DNA from: Pteria penguin
Taxonomy: Eukaryota > Mollusca > Bivalvia > Pterioida > Pteriidae
DNA: 64,000 nt
Reading direction: 5' to 3'
NCBI GenBank assembly: GCA_035048485.1
Contig: CM068580.1
Location: forward strand, 36,617,585 to 36,681,584
Of this stretch, positions 52,001 through 63,270 are shown in pieces. The notes under the pieces were generated by a model that was not told the origin of the DNA, did not search any database, and saw nothing but the letters and a program-made list of their open reading frames with translations. The translations under genes were made by a program, and so were the position numbers. How positions within the stretch are numbered: the first letter of the stretch is position 1; every line of letters starts with the position of its first letter.

Positions 52001-55000
52001 TATATGGATTTGAGCTAAGTTTGGCACATAGAAAGACCATCATACATAGGACTGAATTTCTTAAAAGATACACTCTGAGCAATAAGGTTTTAATAAGAAT
52101 GATGAATTTTCATTTTATGCATTACTAAAACTCAATAAAAAGCATTTATAAAAAGTTTCCTATATTGGTAGTAATATAGAAAATCAAATTATTTACAACT
52201 GGACAACTTACTATTTTTAGCCTAAGTCTAGGCATGAATTCTTTGGAGTAGCTCATTTCAGATTAAGATTTAAGGGATAAGAATATTAGGAATTTTATAA
52301 AACATTAAAAAACTTGATACCTGTAAATGCTTCTAACATGGTTATGAAAGGATGTGTTTTAAACAGATGCCCTCTATTGATGATGTGCACTCTGAGTTCA
52401 AAACATACATTGTCTTTTTCATCAATGTATGATTTCAAAGGAAATCAGTAATATTCTCACTATTGTTCTTAATATTTGTATTGTTTATAGATTCTGATTT
52501 TTTCATCTTATGATTCCAGCAGTAGTCAGTATTATTTCCACAATTGCCATTGGTAATGTATTAAGCTCATATGGCCTAGTGGATGTGCTCAGCTCATGAC
52601 CGAGAGATCCCAGGTTCGACTCTGGCCCTGGGCACACCAGTGTTCTATCTTTCGAATGAGACAGTAAAAACCATGGGACGTAATAGATCCCTCACTGCTT
52701 TGGGTGGGTCCGTTGCAAAGGTCTAAATTTGTGTGCAATGCACCAGGCAGATGCTGTCACCATATACGTGAAATAATCTTGGAGTGACATAAAACGATAA
52801 TCAATCAATCAATCAACCAATTGGTAATGTATTAATGTGGTTTATTTTGTTCCAGGAAAGTCTTCCACTATGGCAGCTGGTTCTTGATTATTGCATAACC
52901 TGCAAATCACAGAGATTACCAGAATTATTTGAGGTAAACTCTACTATGAAACTGGACGATAAAGAAACCAGGGATACTTTATGTGTTGTAACTTCACTGG
53001 TTGTTGGGAACAATTACTTTTGCAATGCCCAGTTCCAAGATATCTGCAAACAATTGTTCATGTGTCCATTTATTACAGATAACTCATTAAAATTTTAATA
53101 TTTGTTTTCTTCAATATGAACAAGGTAAAGATTCATTCATCAAAGCTTGAGAAAATACTCTTTGAAATCTTGAAATAGAAAAAATGTTTCAGGTTGGATG
53201 GTGCTATAGGTGCTTGTGTTTTGTGGAATATTTGAAGTATGTTATCTGCATTTTTTTTTTTTATGTTACCACTTCCCTCGATAGAATTGAATGACATTTT
53301 GTTTGCAATTTGAAGACTATGTACACATATCTAAAATCTAGGCCTAGTTTGGTTTCCACTAATTTTTTGTCAATTTTTACTAAGTTGCAGCCCTTTCTAT
53401 ACTCAGAGATCTTGAAATTTAGATTTCTGTGCCTCAACTTTTGAGTGCTTTGACAGAATAAAATTATGTTTTGTTCGTATGTCGAATATTAAAAATATAG
53501 GCTGAGTTTGATAGTTGTAAATTTAGTTGAGATGTAGCCTTTTCTAGACATACAAACCATAAGAAATTAAGTTTCCATGCCATAGCATTAGATATTCTGG
53601 TTGAAGATTGAATATTGGAAGTTTGATCTGAATTTGATTTTCAAGCAATTTTACCAGAGCTGTTGTCCTTCATGCACTGAAAACTAAAGAAAATAAAAAT
53701 TGGTTTTCGCAACTAACTTCAGGATATTTTAATGGAATAGGACGATATTCTGTAAACAAGTTGAAACAAATGAATATTGAGCAGAATTACTGTTCTTCGT
53801 ACACTTTTATTTATTTAAAGTCTTTAAAGTCTTTCTGAAAATTTGAACTTAGAGCTCAAGGTCTTAAGGAACATAAGGCTAATTAAAATGAAATCTGTGT
53901 TATACAAAGCCAGTTATACATTTGAACAGGTATATGTCTGTTTATACAGTTAAACAAGTATTTTACAACTTTCATGAGTTAGACTACGTAAAATGCTTAA
54001 CTGCCTCTGATCATTTTCTCAGCAATGGCTTAAGATACTGAAGCAAAATTTGCTTTAATGTTTTGTGTTTTGTCTCAGAAAGGGTGGGAGTGGGGGTGGA
54101 TACATGTTCCTGCGAAACATTTCTACGTAGTTCTACATGTCTACATGTAATTCAGTGTGGTGCTAGATTCTTGTGTTCTCTTTCTTGTACTTTTTGTTAG
54201 AGCAACCTTTTTGATGACTTGAAAACTTGTATGATTAAATTAAAAAAAAATTGTATGATTAAATTTCAAAAAGAGCAAACTCTGCTGGGATATTTTACAT
54301 GCACAGAAGTATTAAAATTGTCATTTTTCATTTATTTGCTGATTGGCCTTGATATAAATGTATTAAAACTCAGATTTAAAAGTATGAAATTCTAGAATAA
54401 CAGTATATATGTAGTGAAATGTAAGATTAGTTGAGGTTCGTATTAGATTGATTCTTTATCTAATATTATTACATAGAATACATAAAGATATACACCAACA
54501 ATGGACCTAAGGTACCACCCCCACTTCCTGTCTAGTGAACTTTTAATTTTGTCTATATGAATATCTGGAAAATGAAGTAAAAAACTTTTTCATAAAATGA
54601 CATCATTTAACATCTGTATGAAGTCAAAAAGATGTATTAAGGTGACAAAGATGTGTAAAATAGCCTTTTAAATGCTCAGATTTTAACCTTTTTTACCACT
54701 TCCAGATAAAAGCACAAGCTTAAGCTTAACCAAACTTTATTTTATACTTGACATACATGTTATTTAGTAAACTATTTGTGACAACGATATCATATTGGGT
54801 CTCACTTGTTTATACTAATTTTACCAAAAATACCAATTTTCAGGGGTCTTCAGTGAAATGGGTATATCAAATCTATACATTAAATGCATACTCTGATAGA
54901 CTATGTATTGAAATATCATCTGACAAGCAAACATTTATTTTTTTAGTTTTCACATTTTAACCCTGTGAAAAAAAGTAAATGAGCTTAAATTTTGTTTGCA

Positions 55001-58000
55001 GAAGGGCTCCCTTTGTTGTGCAGAAGTGAGTCAGTATGTTAAAGTGATACACTTAGAATGGATGTTCCTCAGAGATGGTATAGCAGCAGCTCGGAAATTG
55101 TATACAAAGTGAGTTCAATTGTTTGTTCAGAAAGATTTCAGTGTTGGACTTTCTCAAGTGTGTAAGTTTAAATATACAGAGGTTTTAGGATGCAAATGTT
55201 TCTGTGTGTATCAATGTTCACAGATCAAATACAAATTATTTTATAACTGACATTAGTGATGTAATGATTGTCAGTTTTTTTTTTATTACACTTGTATTTA
55301 AATTCACACTCAGAGGATGACCATATAAGTGCTAATCTGTACACAGCAAAATTTTTGTTTTTAATTTGTCTTCATTTAATTTTTTGAGACATTACACATT
55401 TGAGACATTATTATGCAACTCTCTTTGACAGGAGCTTATATTGTATAGAATATGATAAACATTATTCTCAGTTCGGTAGCATGTCATGTCCTTGGTGCAG
55501 TGAAACACATGCAATTTTGAATTCAAGGTCACTGTGAACTTTGTTGAAAATTTCCTGTCAGACCTTAGGTTTTTTAGGACAGTATGTTGACCTTGAAACT
55601 AAATTATATCTTCAGAGACAAGGTTATAATGTTGAAATGGTGTCTGGCCATGACTGTAGTCATTCTGAGGAATAAGATAACAATGCACTTTCCTAAAGAT
55701 TTGTCATGATATTTGTTAAAGTTTAATTATCCAAGGAATAGTCCCTTGAGACATTTTTATACACTCACATTAAAATATATGCGTTTTATGCTATACTGCT
55801 GTCATACGTCCATCTGTCCCCACAATCCTGTCCACTCTTTTACTCATTAACCATTACCATGTTTTTGTGATGGTATGTGAAAGAGTCTGACACCTAGGGT
55901 AGAGCAAAATGGATGGGGTAAAAAGCCCTCTGCTTCTTCTTCTTAACCAAGACAGATGCAGGTGAGTTGAGACTCGAATGTACACCTGGGTTTTAAACTG
56001 GGATCTTGTCTCTGAGTTAGGGAAAAAATTGGCATGATAAAAATACACTAATTCACAAATCTTCTCCTTAACCAAGACAGATGTGGTCATGATGTCGTAT
56101 GAAAGGTCTGACTTGAAGTTGTGCACCAGGAATTCAAACTGGGGGATCTAGTCCATGGTTAGAGAAAAATGGACAGGGTAAAAAATATCTTGTTTGTGCT
56201 TCTTCTCTTTAACAGTGAAATGTACATAACTTTTGTGGATGATGTGGTTGTGATGTATGAAAGGAACTAATTTGAAGTTGTGCACCTGGGTTTAAAACTT
56301 TGGTCTGGCCCCTGGGGTAAGGAATCATGTCAGCATATGGGCATATAATGCACCTGTTTAGTGGTGCCCTATTATTACAGAAAGTTTCTACTGTAACAGA
56401 AGCATGACATATTTTTTTATTTTGTTTTGCAGATTACAAATCATGAAGCCTCTCCCACTTTTACTGTACACAAAGTGTATCCAGCTGGAATCTTCTCTAG
56501 TAAGATATTTTCTTAACACTGTACATATGTGTAATTCTCAGTACCTGTATTTAGTACATGTAATTATATTTATCATATATAGTAGTAATTTACTATAGCT
56601 AATGAAATCAGTCACTCTGCTACTTTGATCATTGAGTGAGTCTGGATTCTCACCTGTTATATAAGAATTTTCACACATTGTATTGTTTGCAGAGTAAACC
56701 AGATATATCTAGGTTACGAGGGATATATGAAGATGCTATCAGAGACTATGGAAATACAGAGTCAGGTGAGAAGGGTTTAATTATGACAGAAATGTCCATT
56801 GCAATGAATTGCAATGACAGCCATTTTGAACATCACTTGTTCAAATTTCATTTAAGCTCCAACTGCTAACTGCATGTTATAATGATAATCCAGTTAAGAG
56901 CCATGTCATTGAGACTTGATACGAAATGTAATTATCAAGGAATTTGAACATTTTTGGCCAGATTGCAAAGCAATTCCAGTCTATAGATTGGCCATGTCCA
57001 TCGATCCATATGTCTGTCCATCAACATTTTACTAAAGTTTTTGGTTGAAGCAAATTTCTAGTTGAAGCAGAATGGTTAATTTTCTTGTGTATAAACATAA
57101 TACTTCACACAGGTTTCTTATGAATGGCACTTTCAAATTATGCCATGACCTGGTGACCTTGACCTTGGACCTACTTTTTAATTTTGGCAATATCTTTTGC
57201 ATCAATAAGTTTAGGGCTTTGATACTTCACACATAGGTACTTTATGACCAGAGATTTCAAACAATATTTTGACCTTGACATAGTTTCAAATTTGCTTTGC
57301 ATTTCAGCCATACCACATTTAGCAGTTTCTTGTTTCTATATGTAACAAGAAGAATACAAATATTCCTCTTTACAGTAACTGCAGAGCTGTTACATTGGAT
57401 GGGAAATTGATTAACAGTCCCTCCAAATCTATCATGTCATAATATAATTTCATAACAGTTTGGAAGATTTGGAGGGAATATTAATCATTTTGCCATCTAC
57501 TGTCAATATTTATCAATAAAGTCGGTAATAAACTGTACCTTTTTCATTTTTGCTGATCAACAACTAATAAACCTCATTGATATAAAGCGTATTCTGAATG
57601 TTATCAGTGTATTTTGATTTGTTGATAAAAACTAAGATACTAAAGTTGTGCTTGAATTACGTAAACAAGATTTTACTTTGAGAGTAATGCAATTCTTTTC
57701 TGTAAATTGAATTTTCAGAAACCTATCTCTATATATATATATGAATATACATGTACATGCTAAATATATAGGTTCTCTTAAGATTCAAATGTGAATGATT
57801 CATGTCAGTACAGGTGTAGGACTTTTTCAAAATACATCAGAATTTTAACAATGAAATTTTTCCTTTTCTTTTAGATTTATGGATTCAGTACATAAATTTG
57901 GAGCAGGACCATCCAAAGGGCCAGCCAGAGAATATAAACCAAATCTATTATCGTGCGAAGTCAACCTTGGTTGACCACAATAATCAAGACTTTATCAAAA

Positions 58001-58056
58001 AATTTTCTTTACTTGGCAGCACTGATGGAATACAATCACCAATGGATATCAATTAG
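49057..58056 (+). CDS. UTP6: UTP6, U3 snoRNA-associated protein 6 homolog (3' half, 8 exons, 5' partial)
   Basis: Eight exons join in frame to 281 residues ending at a TAG: 49057-49133, 49421-49498, 51432-51617, 52856-52933, 55002-55108, 56433-56499, 56693-56765 and 57875-58056. Every internal boundary is AG/GT, with clear pyrimidine tracts at most acceptors. The product matches the C-terminal part of UTP6 (human protein about 597 residues, from memory). It opens with an EMWALYIKAY segment like human AMWKCYI near residue 320. It continues through HAT-type helices such as LPLWQLVLDYC and LYEKCEREH, and ends with DLWIQYI..DHPKGQPENINQIYYRA, close to the human DLWMDYM..NHPLGRPEN..QIYWRA. UTP6 is a half-a-TPR (HAT) scaffold protein of the UTP-B part of the small-subunit processome and acts in the nucleolus on pre-18S rRNA. 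The first exon begins inside a codon (phase 2), so more exons must lie upstream; I could not find them. Identity is firm from the alignment; no start codon is assigned. Confidence 0.93.
49585..49646. repeat. Near-perfect 62-bp palindrome in a UTP6 intron
   Basis: Arms of 30 bases (atcttctcgagacaagcgta... and ...tgtctcgagaagat) are complementary with one mismatch around a 2-base centre. It lies 87 bases after the donor of the second visible exon. Confidence 0.85.
49743..50345. repeat. Degenerate tandem repeat, about 100-140 bp unit, 5-6 copies, UTP6 intron
   Basis: Each unit has 'gtgatagag', 'aaggnttttc', 'aataatgat' and a 'gaccttgacctt' word; unit starts near 49743, 49849, 49969, 50055, 50196 and 50318. 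Confidence 0.6.
51076..51244 (+). mobile_element. tRNA-derived SINE, second family, UTP6 intron
   Basis: A-box-like ggcttggtgtagttgtgaag, B-box ggattcgattcctgg (51127-51141), short body and a (caac)n tail. Flanks 'cacttcagtttaaaag' and 'cactttttaaaagt' could be a decayed target duplication. It lacks the conserved S1 body block. Confidence 0.65.
52565..52819 (+). mobile_element. SINE family S1, full length with 16-bp target duplication
   Basis: The head has an A-box-like tggcctagtgg and a B box ggttcgactctgg; the conserved S1 body and an (aatc)n tail follow. The 16-base attggtaatgtattaa is present exactly at 52549-52564 and 52820-52835, the hallmark of target-primed insertion. It lies in a UTP6 intron 36 bases before an exon (tail end to exon start). 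Confidence 0.95.
53140..55000. other. UTP6 intron sequence, nothing recognised
   Basis: Mostly unique AT-rich intron with weak internal duplications near 53.3-53.6 kb ('aaattt', 'gagttttgat', 'ctttctagac' words). Confidence 0.4.
55866..56320. repeat. Three-copy degenerate tandem repeat in a UTP6 intron
   Basis: Each copy has 'gatg(t)ggt...gtatgaaag', 'ttgtgcacc', 'ttcaaactggg', a 'gttagagaaaaatgg' word and 'cttcttc...ttaac'. Unit about 130-150 bp. Confidence 0.6.
57000..57300. repeat. 'Gaccttgacctt' type repeat in a UTP6 intron
   Basis: Two half-units with 'tacttcacacaggt / tacttcacacataggt', 'tttcaaat / tttcaaac' and 'gaccttgac'. Same style as 411-712 but diverged. Confidence 0.5.
57376..57506. 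mobile_element. MITE family M1, decayed copy
   Basis: Left end taactgcagagctgttacat and inner ttgattaacagtccctcc match the copy at 62911-63048; the right arm 'ggagggaatattaatcattt' is kept but its outer end has decayed. Confidence 0.75.
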
Positions 58057-58084
58057 CATTGTATAAACTGATATACTATATTAT

Positions 58085-58090
58085 AATAAA
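58085..58090 (+). promoter_or_regulatory. UTP6: Poly(A) signal candidate of UTP6
   Basis: AATAAA lies 29 nt after the UTP6 stop codon. This would give a very short 3' UTR, which is plausible for a housekeeping gene; more distal sites are possible. Confidence 0.5.
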
Positions 58091-59477
58091 TATTTTAAAA
58101 AACTTAGCCAGATTTTATGATTTAAGAATTTGTTTGGCCCCCCCCTCCCCAGATAGAGACTTGGGGCATAAAGTTTTCTGTCTGTCTGTGGCAAAAAACT
58201 TAAATATTAATTGTAACTTGCAAACAGAGATCAGGCCTGGATATTTCATTCGAATTCTTTGTGATTGTACCTTGTTGTTGAATCCAAAATTTTTTACTTG
58301 GTGGCATTCATGGTTACCTTTGACCTCTATTCAAAAACCTCATCATTTGCTACCATCACATTTTGTACATTTCCAAAATATGAAAATTAGATACACACTA
58401 TTTCATTCTGAACTTTAAAATCACCAGTGAAAGCAGCCTCACTGTTTAACTAATCACTGAATATTCTTATAATTTCATTTTGTTATTATTTGATCTATCA
58501 CAGAAAACATAAAATATCACTAGGCCTTCACTGGCTGGTTTTCATGTTCATCGCGGAAAGATTTATCCCCTTTCTATATCATATAAATAATGTACAGATA
58601 TGAAAATTCACAGAGGCCAAACATGCTAGGTAGTGCCTAATCCTAATATTGGGGCCTACTCACCATACTTGGCTTTTGTGTGAAGAAATAGGCTTGAAAT
58701 GATTCCTTGATTGGTATATTATACTTATAGGTAGTACATGTATTATATGAAATTTTTCTTCTAATCAAGGGAAGACATTCTGCTTAATTAAGGGATGTTT
58801 AGGGAAAATAAACACTTTTTAGATACATAATGTATTCAAAATGCATCACTTTTGTTCATATTATCGAATAGTTGCTTTTCATGCCATTTCAAAAAATTCA
58901 CCATAGAATGTGGAGAAACTATATAAAGGGATACTTCTATAAATCTTTCATTACAAAACAATTTAAACATGGCAATGAACCAAATGTTTTTATCACTGAA
59001 ATATCCATGTAAAATAATCACTGTGTAATCAATTCTTCCAGCTTGCATAAAAGCAAGCAGCATTCAGAGTATTTTCATATGTGTTATCCATGATGTCAAT
59101 TGTGCCATGTCATTGCAATGAAAAATTGTTCCAAATAGTTTGTGATCACTTGCATGCCTTCTCTCATTTTGTTAACCTTGCCCTAGATTTCTTCACAATA
59201 ATGGATAGATATATGGCCTTCAGCAAGTGATTTGGCAATAATTGTATGTTTACTTTGATATTCTAGGAATCGCATCCAGAACAGTAAAGTTATTATATAC
59301 ACAATAAACAGATGCTGTTCTGTTATGTAGACACACATTAGAAAGGGCAGTAATTAAAGCAAATGTTGCTCTACAGGAAAGTCAATATAAATAATCTCAT
59401 CAAATTAATCTAAAGAAAAAGCTGTCACATTCATTGCAGTAAAAACTGAGACAATGTAACATGAATTTCTATTAACT
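58091..59477. other. Intergenic space between convergent UTP6 and COX19
   Basis: No open frame with splice sites or recognisable product was seen. A C-tract at 58138-58150 is the only low-complexity run. It probably holds the two 3' ends. Confidence 0.5.
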
Positions 59478-59483
59478 TTTATT
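59478..59483 (-). promoter_or_regulatory. COX19: Poly(A) signal candidate of COX19
   Basis: AATAAA on the minus strand about 170 nt after the COX19 stop codon. UTP6 and COX19 transcripts would then end about 1.4 kb apart without overlap. Confidence 0.5.
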
Positions 59484-59651
59484 TCAAGTTAATTCTTAAT
59501 TTAATCACATAATACACCATAAAATTTGTCCAGTCACACAGGCATCAATAACTATGACAGTACAGATATTACAAACTATTCAATTACAGGTACACAATGT
59601 ATGTACAATGTCTGTATAGCTAAAATAAAAGGCATACAAGTTGATATATTA

Positions 59652-62600
59652 TCACGACTTTGCTGATTCTGAATTTGATTTCTTATCTACATCATCATAT
59701 CCCAGTTTTTTCCACTCCTCTCTATCCATCAAGTTACTGCAAATTGAAAGATGAAATGATGTAAGTTGAATGATCTTGTAGCAAGCAATTTCTTCTCATG
59801 GAAATGAAGGACAAGATTTCCTATCCATGTGTTAACAGTACTTGGACATGAAACATTACCTATTCATATTTAAAACACCAAATGCAAAGATGTGTATCAT
59901 ATTTGAAGTAATATGATCAGTAATCAGATAGGGTTATTTGGTTATTTCTAGACATCTCCAAACAACATTAAGATGGGTTTATGGACAAAAATCATTCCTA
60001 CAATATTTATACATCCATGTTCAATATACAGCTTGTCACTAAATGCATAAATAGTAGAGCTGTAATGATACAGCTTCCTACCATATGACCAGAAACACAG
60101 ACTAAAGTAGTACATGTATACGTCTCTGCATATGACACATGTCAAGAAACTAGAACAACAATACAATGTACCATACACATATTGTAAAGAACCCAGGTTC
60201 AGTATTTACTGCTTCAGTAAGGGATTGCTGTATCACTTGGACTCCTTTGTCTACTACCCATCATATCATATGGCCTCTGTAATGCAGTTTGTCTTTTCAC
60301 TTCTTATGGTTAGCATCATTTCAAGAGATGATCAATAATTCAACAGTGTTACTCGTAAACATCTCCAACCAAGACTTCAACCAAGTCATACTGGTTTATT
60401 CCCATGCATCTTCAGTCAATAGTCACAATTGGTTATTCTCATACATCTTCAACCAACAGTCACACAGGGGTTATTTCCTTACATATTCAATCATCAGTCA
60501 TACTTTGTTATTCCCGTACATTTCCAATATATTTCAACTTTCAACTAAGTCACAAATGGCTGTGCTATACATCTCAAGCCAATAATCACACATGGTTATG
60601 CTATAAATCTCCAGCCCACAGTCACACAATATCATTCATTTCCAACCCCTTACATGGTTAGAATTAAGTTTATCACAAAGATTTTTATCAGTCTTTTTAT
60701 AATATTGCATTTCAACTTATATTATATTATATAGTACATTTTTTTTAAAGGGGGGGGGAGGTTATGCTGAAATGAGGTTGTTTGTCTGTCCATCCGGCCA
60801 TCTGTCTGTAGATACAATGGTTTCCAGGCTCCATAGTGTTATCCTTTTCACCCAAGGGTCAAGATACCATACATACAGACTCCCTATGGGATGAGGATGA
60901 TCCCTTTCAATTTTGGGGTCAAAAGGTCAAAAGTCAAGTGTTCTGAACAGGGATATAACTAAACGTTTTCCGGCCTCTCATGGTTTTCCTTTTCACCTTA
61001 AATCACTATAATGGACATACGGACTCCCCATGGCACAAAGATGATCCCTATCCATTTTGTAGTCAAAAGGTCACCATATCACATATAGAGGATATCTGTG
61101 TCTGCCCCATGGTGACAGGACAATTCTTGTTATGTACTAGATGTTTGTGAATTACCAATAGACTATTAATGTTTTTTCTAGAATAATGAAATGTGTCACC
61201 CCTTGTAATATAATGCTACAAAAGTGTAGGTGTTATGAGAGTTCACTGTAATCACCATTCATTGTTAACTCTGCAACGACAATTTTAGTGCACAACTCAT
61301 TTTGGTGCAATCATGAATTTGTCCCAAAATAAATTCTGCAATTTTTTTCTCATTTTACAGGATCTATTTTGTAAAAATTCACACACTGTCCAGTATGTAA
61401 TAACAGTAAATAATGATAAATAATAATATATTGTATATAGCAAAAATGGGCAAAATCTTTTGCGACATTAACATTACAGCTTTGAACATTTAGGTTCACG
61501 TCTTTTCATTATGATGCAATAAACATTTTACATGCCTGACTTACTTTTGCATTCTACATTCCAGGTAATTCTTTGCCTCTGTTCTGCAGAGTTCATTTTT
61601 CAACTTGTTGTCGTAAAGGCATCTCACATACAATGTCATTGTCTTCTTGCACACCCCTTAAAAAATTCAACATTATTGTTAATAATATATATCCTTGATC
61701 TAAAATGTATGCAGTTGAGGATTTCTACTTTTAACATACATTATATATACATTGTGATTTGATACATGTATCTGAACATCTACTTAATAAATTCTGGTCT
61801 TTTGCCACTACCATAGAGAGGAATTACATACTATCTGCTATATGAAAAATTTGTAATATCATATACCTTATACAGATGTACATTATATTATCATAAATAG
61901 ATGGCCTATCAGACATTGAACTGTGATATAACAATGAAATTACAATTCAACTAGCCAGCGTGGTAAAAGTGGATGCAGAAATTATCTACTCTAAGAATAA
62001 TAAATTATTTAGTAACTTGAATTTGAAAATACATGTATATCCAAGTATAACTGACACATCACTGGACTGTACAAACACCTGGGGGTGGTGTCACATCACA
62101 ATACAGATGTAGGAGGTAAATACTGCAACCTCTTAAACATAGTGGTGCATTCAATGAATTCTATTACTCTATGAGAATAGAGTCACTGGGGCTTTATACG
62201 TCAGTCTTGAAATACAGATCTGGACAGTCAATTTTTGGTCTTTATGTGCTCCTTGAGACGCAAGTTGAGGTAAAGGTGGGACACCGCTGGCTGTTATACG
62301 TGTTATAGTAAAGGATATCTTGGTAATTGTAAATCATAAGGATTTTTCAGTGAAACTACCAACACTATAATTTGTTAAGCATTGTCAAACTGAAGTATCC
62401 TAGATGTTCATGTATTGTATTTTGTCTGACAATTTTTATTGTACTTTGTAGAAGCCATATTTCCACTGGGATCCACTGTACTGAAAATTTGTTAAAACCA
62501 CCCCAAAAAGATAAAAAAAAAAGTTCACGCATGAAACTGGTAGTTCTCAGTTTTATTTCTAAAATCTATTTGAACATACATTATTATCCTTCATGTATTT

Positions 62601-63082
62601 GTAGATTTATTAGTGTTTAAACAGAGCGGGTCATGAACATGTCCCACCTTTGCCACGAAAAGCTCATAAAATTTGAAAAATATCATTCCGAATCAGTATC
62701 TCGAAACTTAATTCCAATATAGAAGTCCTGCATTTCCATCACCACACTAGGATGTCGTGTTATGCATGGCACGTTAAAGATCCCTCACTGCTTCGGGTGG
62801 GTCCGTTGCAAAGGTCAAAATTTGTATGCCCCGCATCAGGCAGATGCCGTCACCATATACGTGAAATATTCGTGGTGTGACGTAAAACAAAAATCAGTCA
62901 ATCAGTTTAACTGCGGAGCTGTAACATTGGACGGCAAATTGATTAACGTTCCCTCCAATTTTATTACGTCATAATGTATTTTGACGTCATTCTGATCGAT
63001 TTGGAGGGAACGTTTATGATTTTGCTGTCCAATGTTTCAGCTCCACAGTTAAAGGAAAAAGGTCTATTCAGATCACCGCTAC

Positions 63083-63114
<32 letters not shown>

Positions 63115-63270
63115 CACCTGTTTTAGTTTAGAGCAATGTTGATTTTAAAGTCTCTACAATGTTACTTTATACATCAACACATTAAAATTTTCATTTATAC
63201 CCTCATGGTCTAAAGGAAAGCTGCCTTTATCTGGTCCATAAAATGTTTGTCGTTTCGCAGGGGTTGCCAT
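59652..63270 (-). CDS. COX19: COX19, cytochrome c oxidase assembly protein (complete, 3 exons)
   Basis: Three minus-strand exons give 88 residues: exon 1 63270-63201 (ATG at 63270), exon 2 61656-61545, exon 3 59736-59652 (stop TGA). Introns are GT-AG; exon 1 ends G|gtataa, exon 2 ends AA|gtaagt and exon 3 follows a cag acceptor. Human COX19 is about 90 residues (from memory). Exon 1 contains PDKGSFPLDHEG, the conserved N-terminal signature. Exon 2 holds the CHCH domain with a twin CX9C: C-KKTMTLYVR-C and C-RTEAKNYLE-C, then RMQ. Exon 3 gives NLMDREEWKKLGYDD and a polar lysine/serine tail. COX19 is a soluble copper-binding protein of the mitochondrial intermembrane space, oxidised and imported by the MIA40 route, that works with COX11 in copper delivery to cytochrome c oxidase. 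The gene faces UTP6 tail to tail. Intron 1 holds a SINE fragment and a MITE. The start is the only in-frame ATG before the conserved block in exon 1. Confidence 0.95.
60330..60655. repeat. Degenerate tandem repeat, about 38-bp unit, 8 copies (COX19 intron)
   Basis: Theme: 'catacatcttcaaccaacag' then 'tcacacatggttattccc'. Units vary by small indels. Confidence 0.75.
60770..61130. repeat. Two-copy tandem duplication, about 137-bp unit (COX19 intron)
   Basis: Units from about 60820 and 60957 both read 'tcc(g/a)gcct', 'ccttttcacc', 'gacatacggactcccc'-type, 'gatgatccct', 'attttg' and 'gtcaaaaggtca'. Preceded by a T/A/G run ending in nine G at 60758. Confidence 0.7.
62750..62905 (+). mobile_element. 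SINE family S1, 5'-truncated copy in COX19 intron 1
   Basis: Lacks the tRNA head; starts near 'cgtgttatgcatggcacgtt' and keeps the conserved body (ccctcactgcttc, ggtgggtccgttgc, gcatcaggcagatgccgtca) and an (agtca)n-like tail. A MITE begins directly after the tail. Confidence 0.85.
62911..63048. mobile_element. MITE family M1, intact copy with TTAA flanks
   Basis: Terminal inverted repeats of about 50 bases: ctgcggagctgtaacattgg ... and its imperfect complement ending cagctccacag. TTAA is present on both sides (62907-62910 and 63049-63052), a target choice typical of piggyBac-type elements. No coding capacity. Confidence 0.8.
63083..63111. repeat. Poly-A run of 29 bases
   Basis: Follows the M1 MITE by about 30 bases, on the strand opposite to COX19; it may be a retroposon tail, but no body is recognised. 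Confidence 0.9.
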
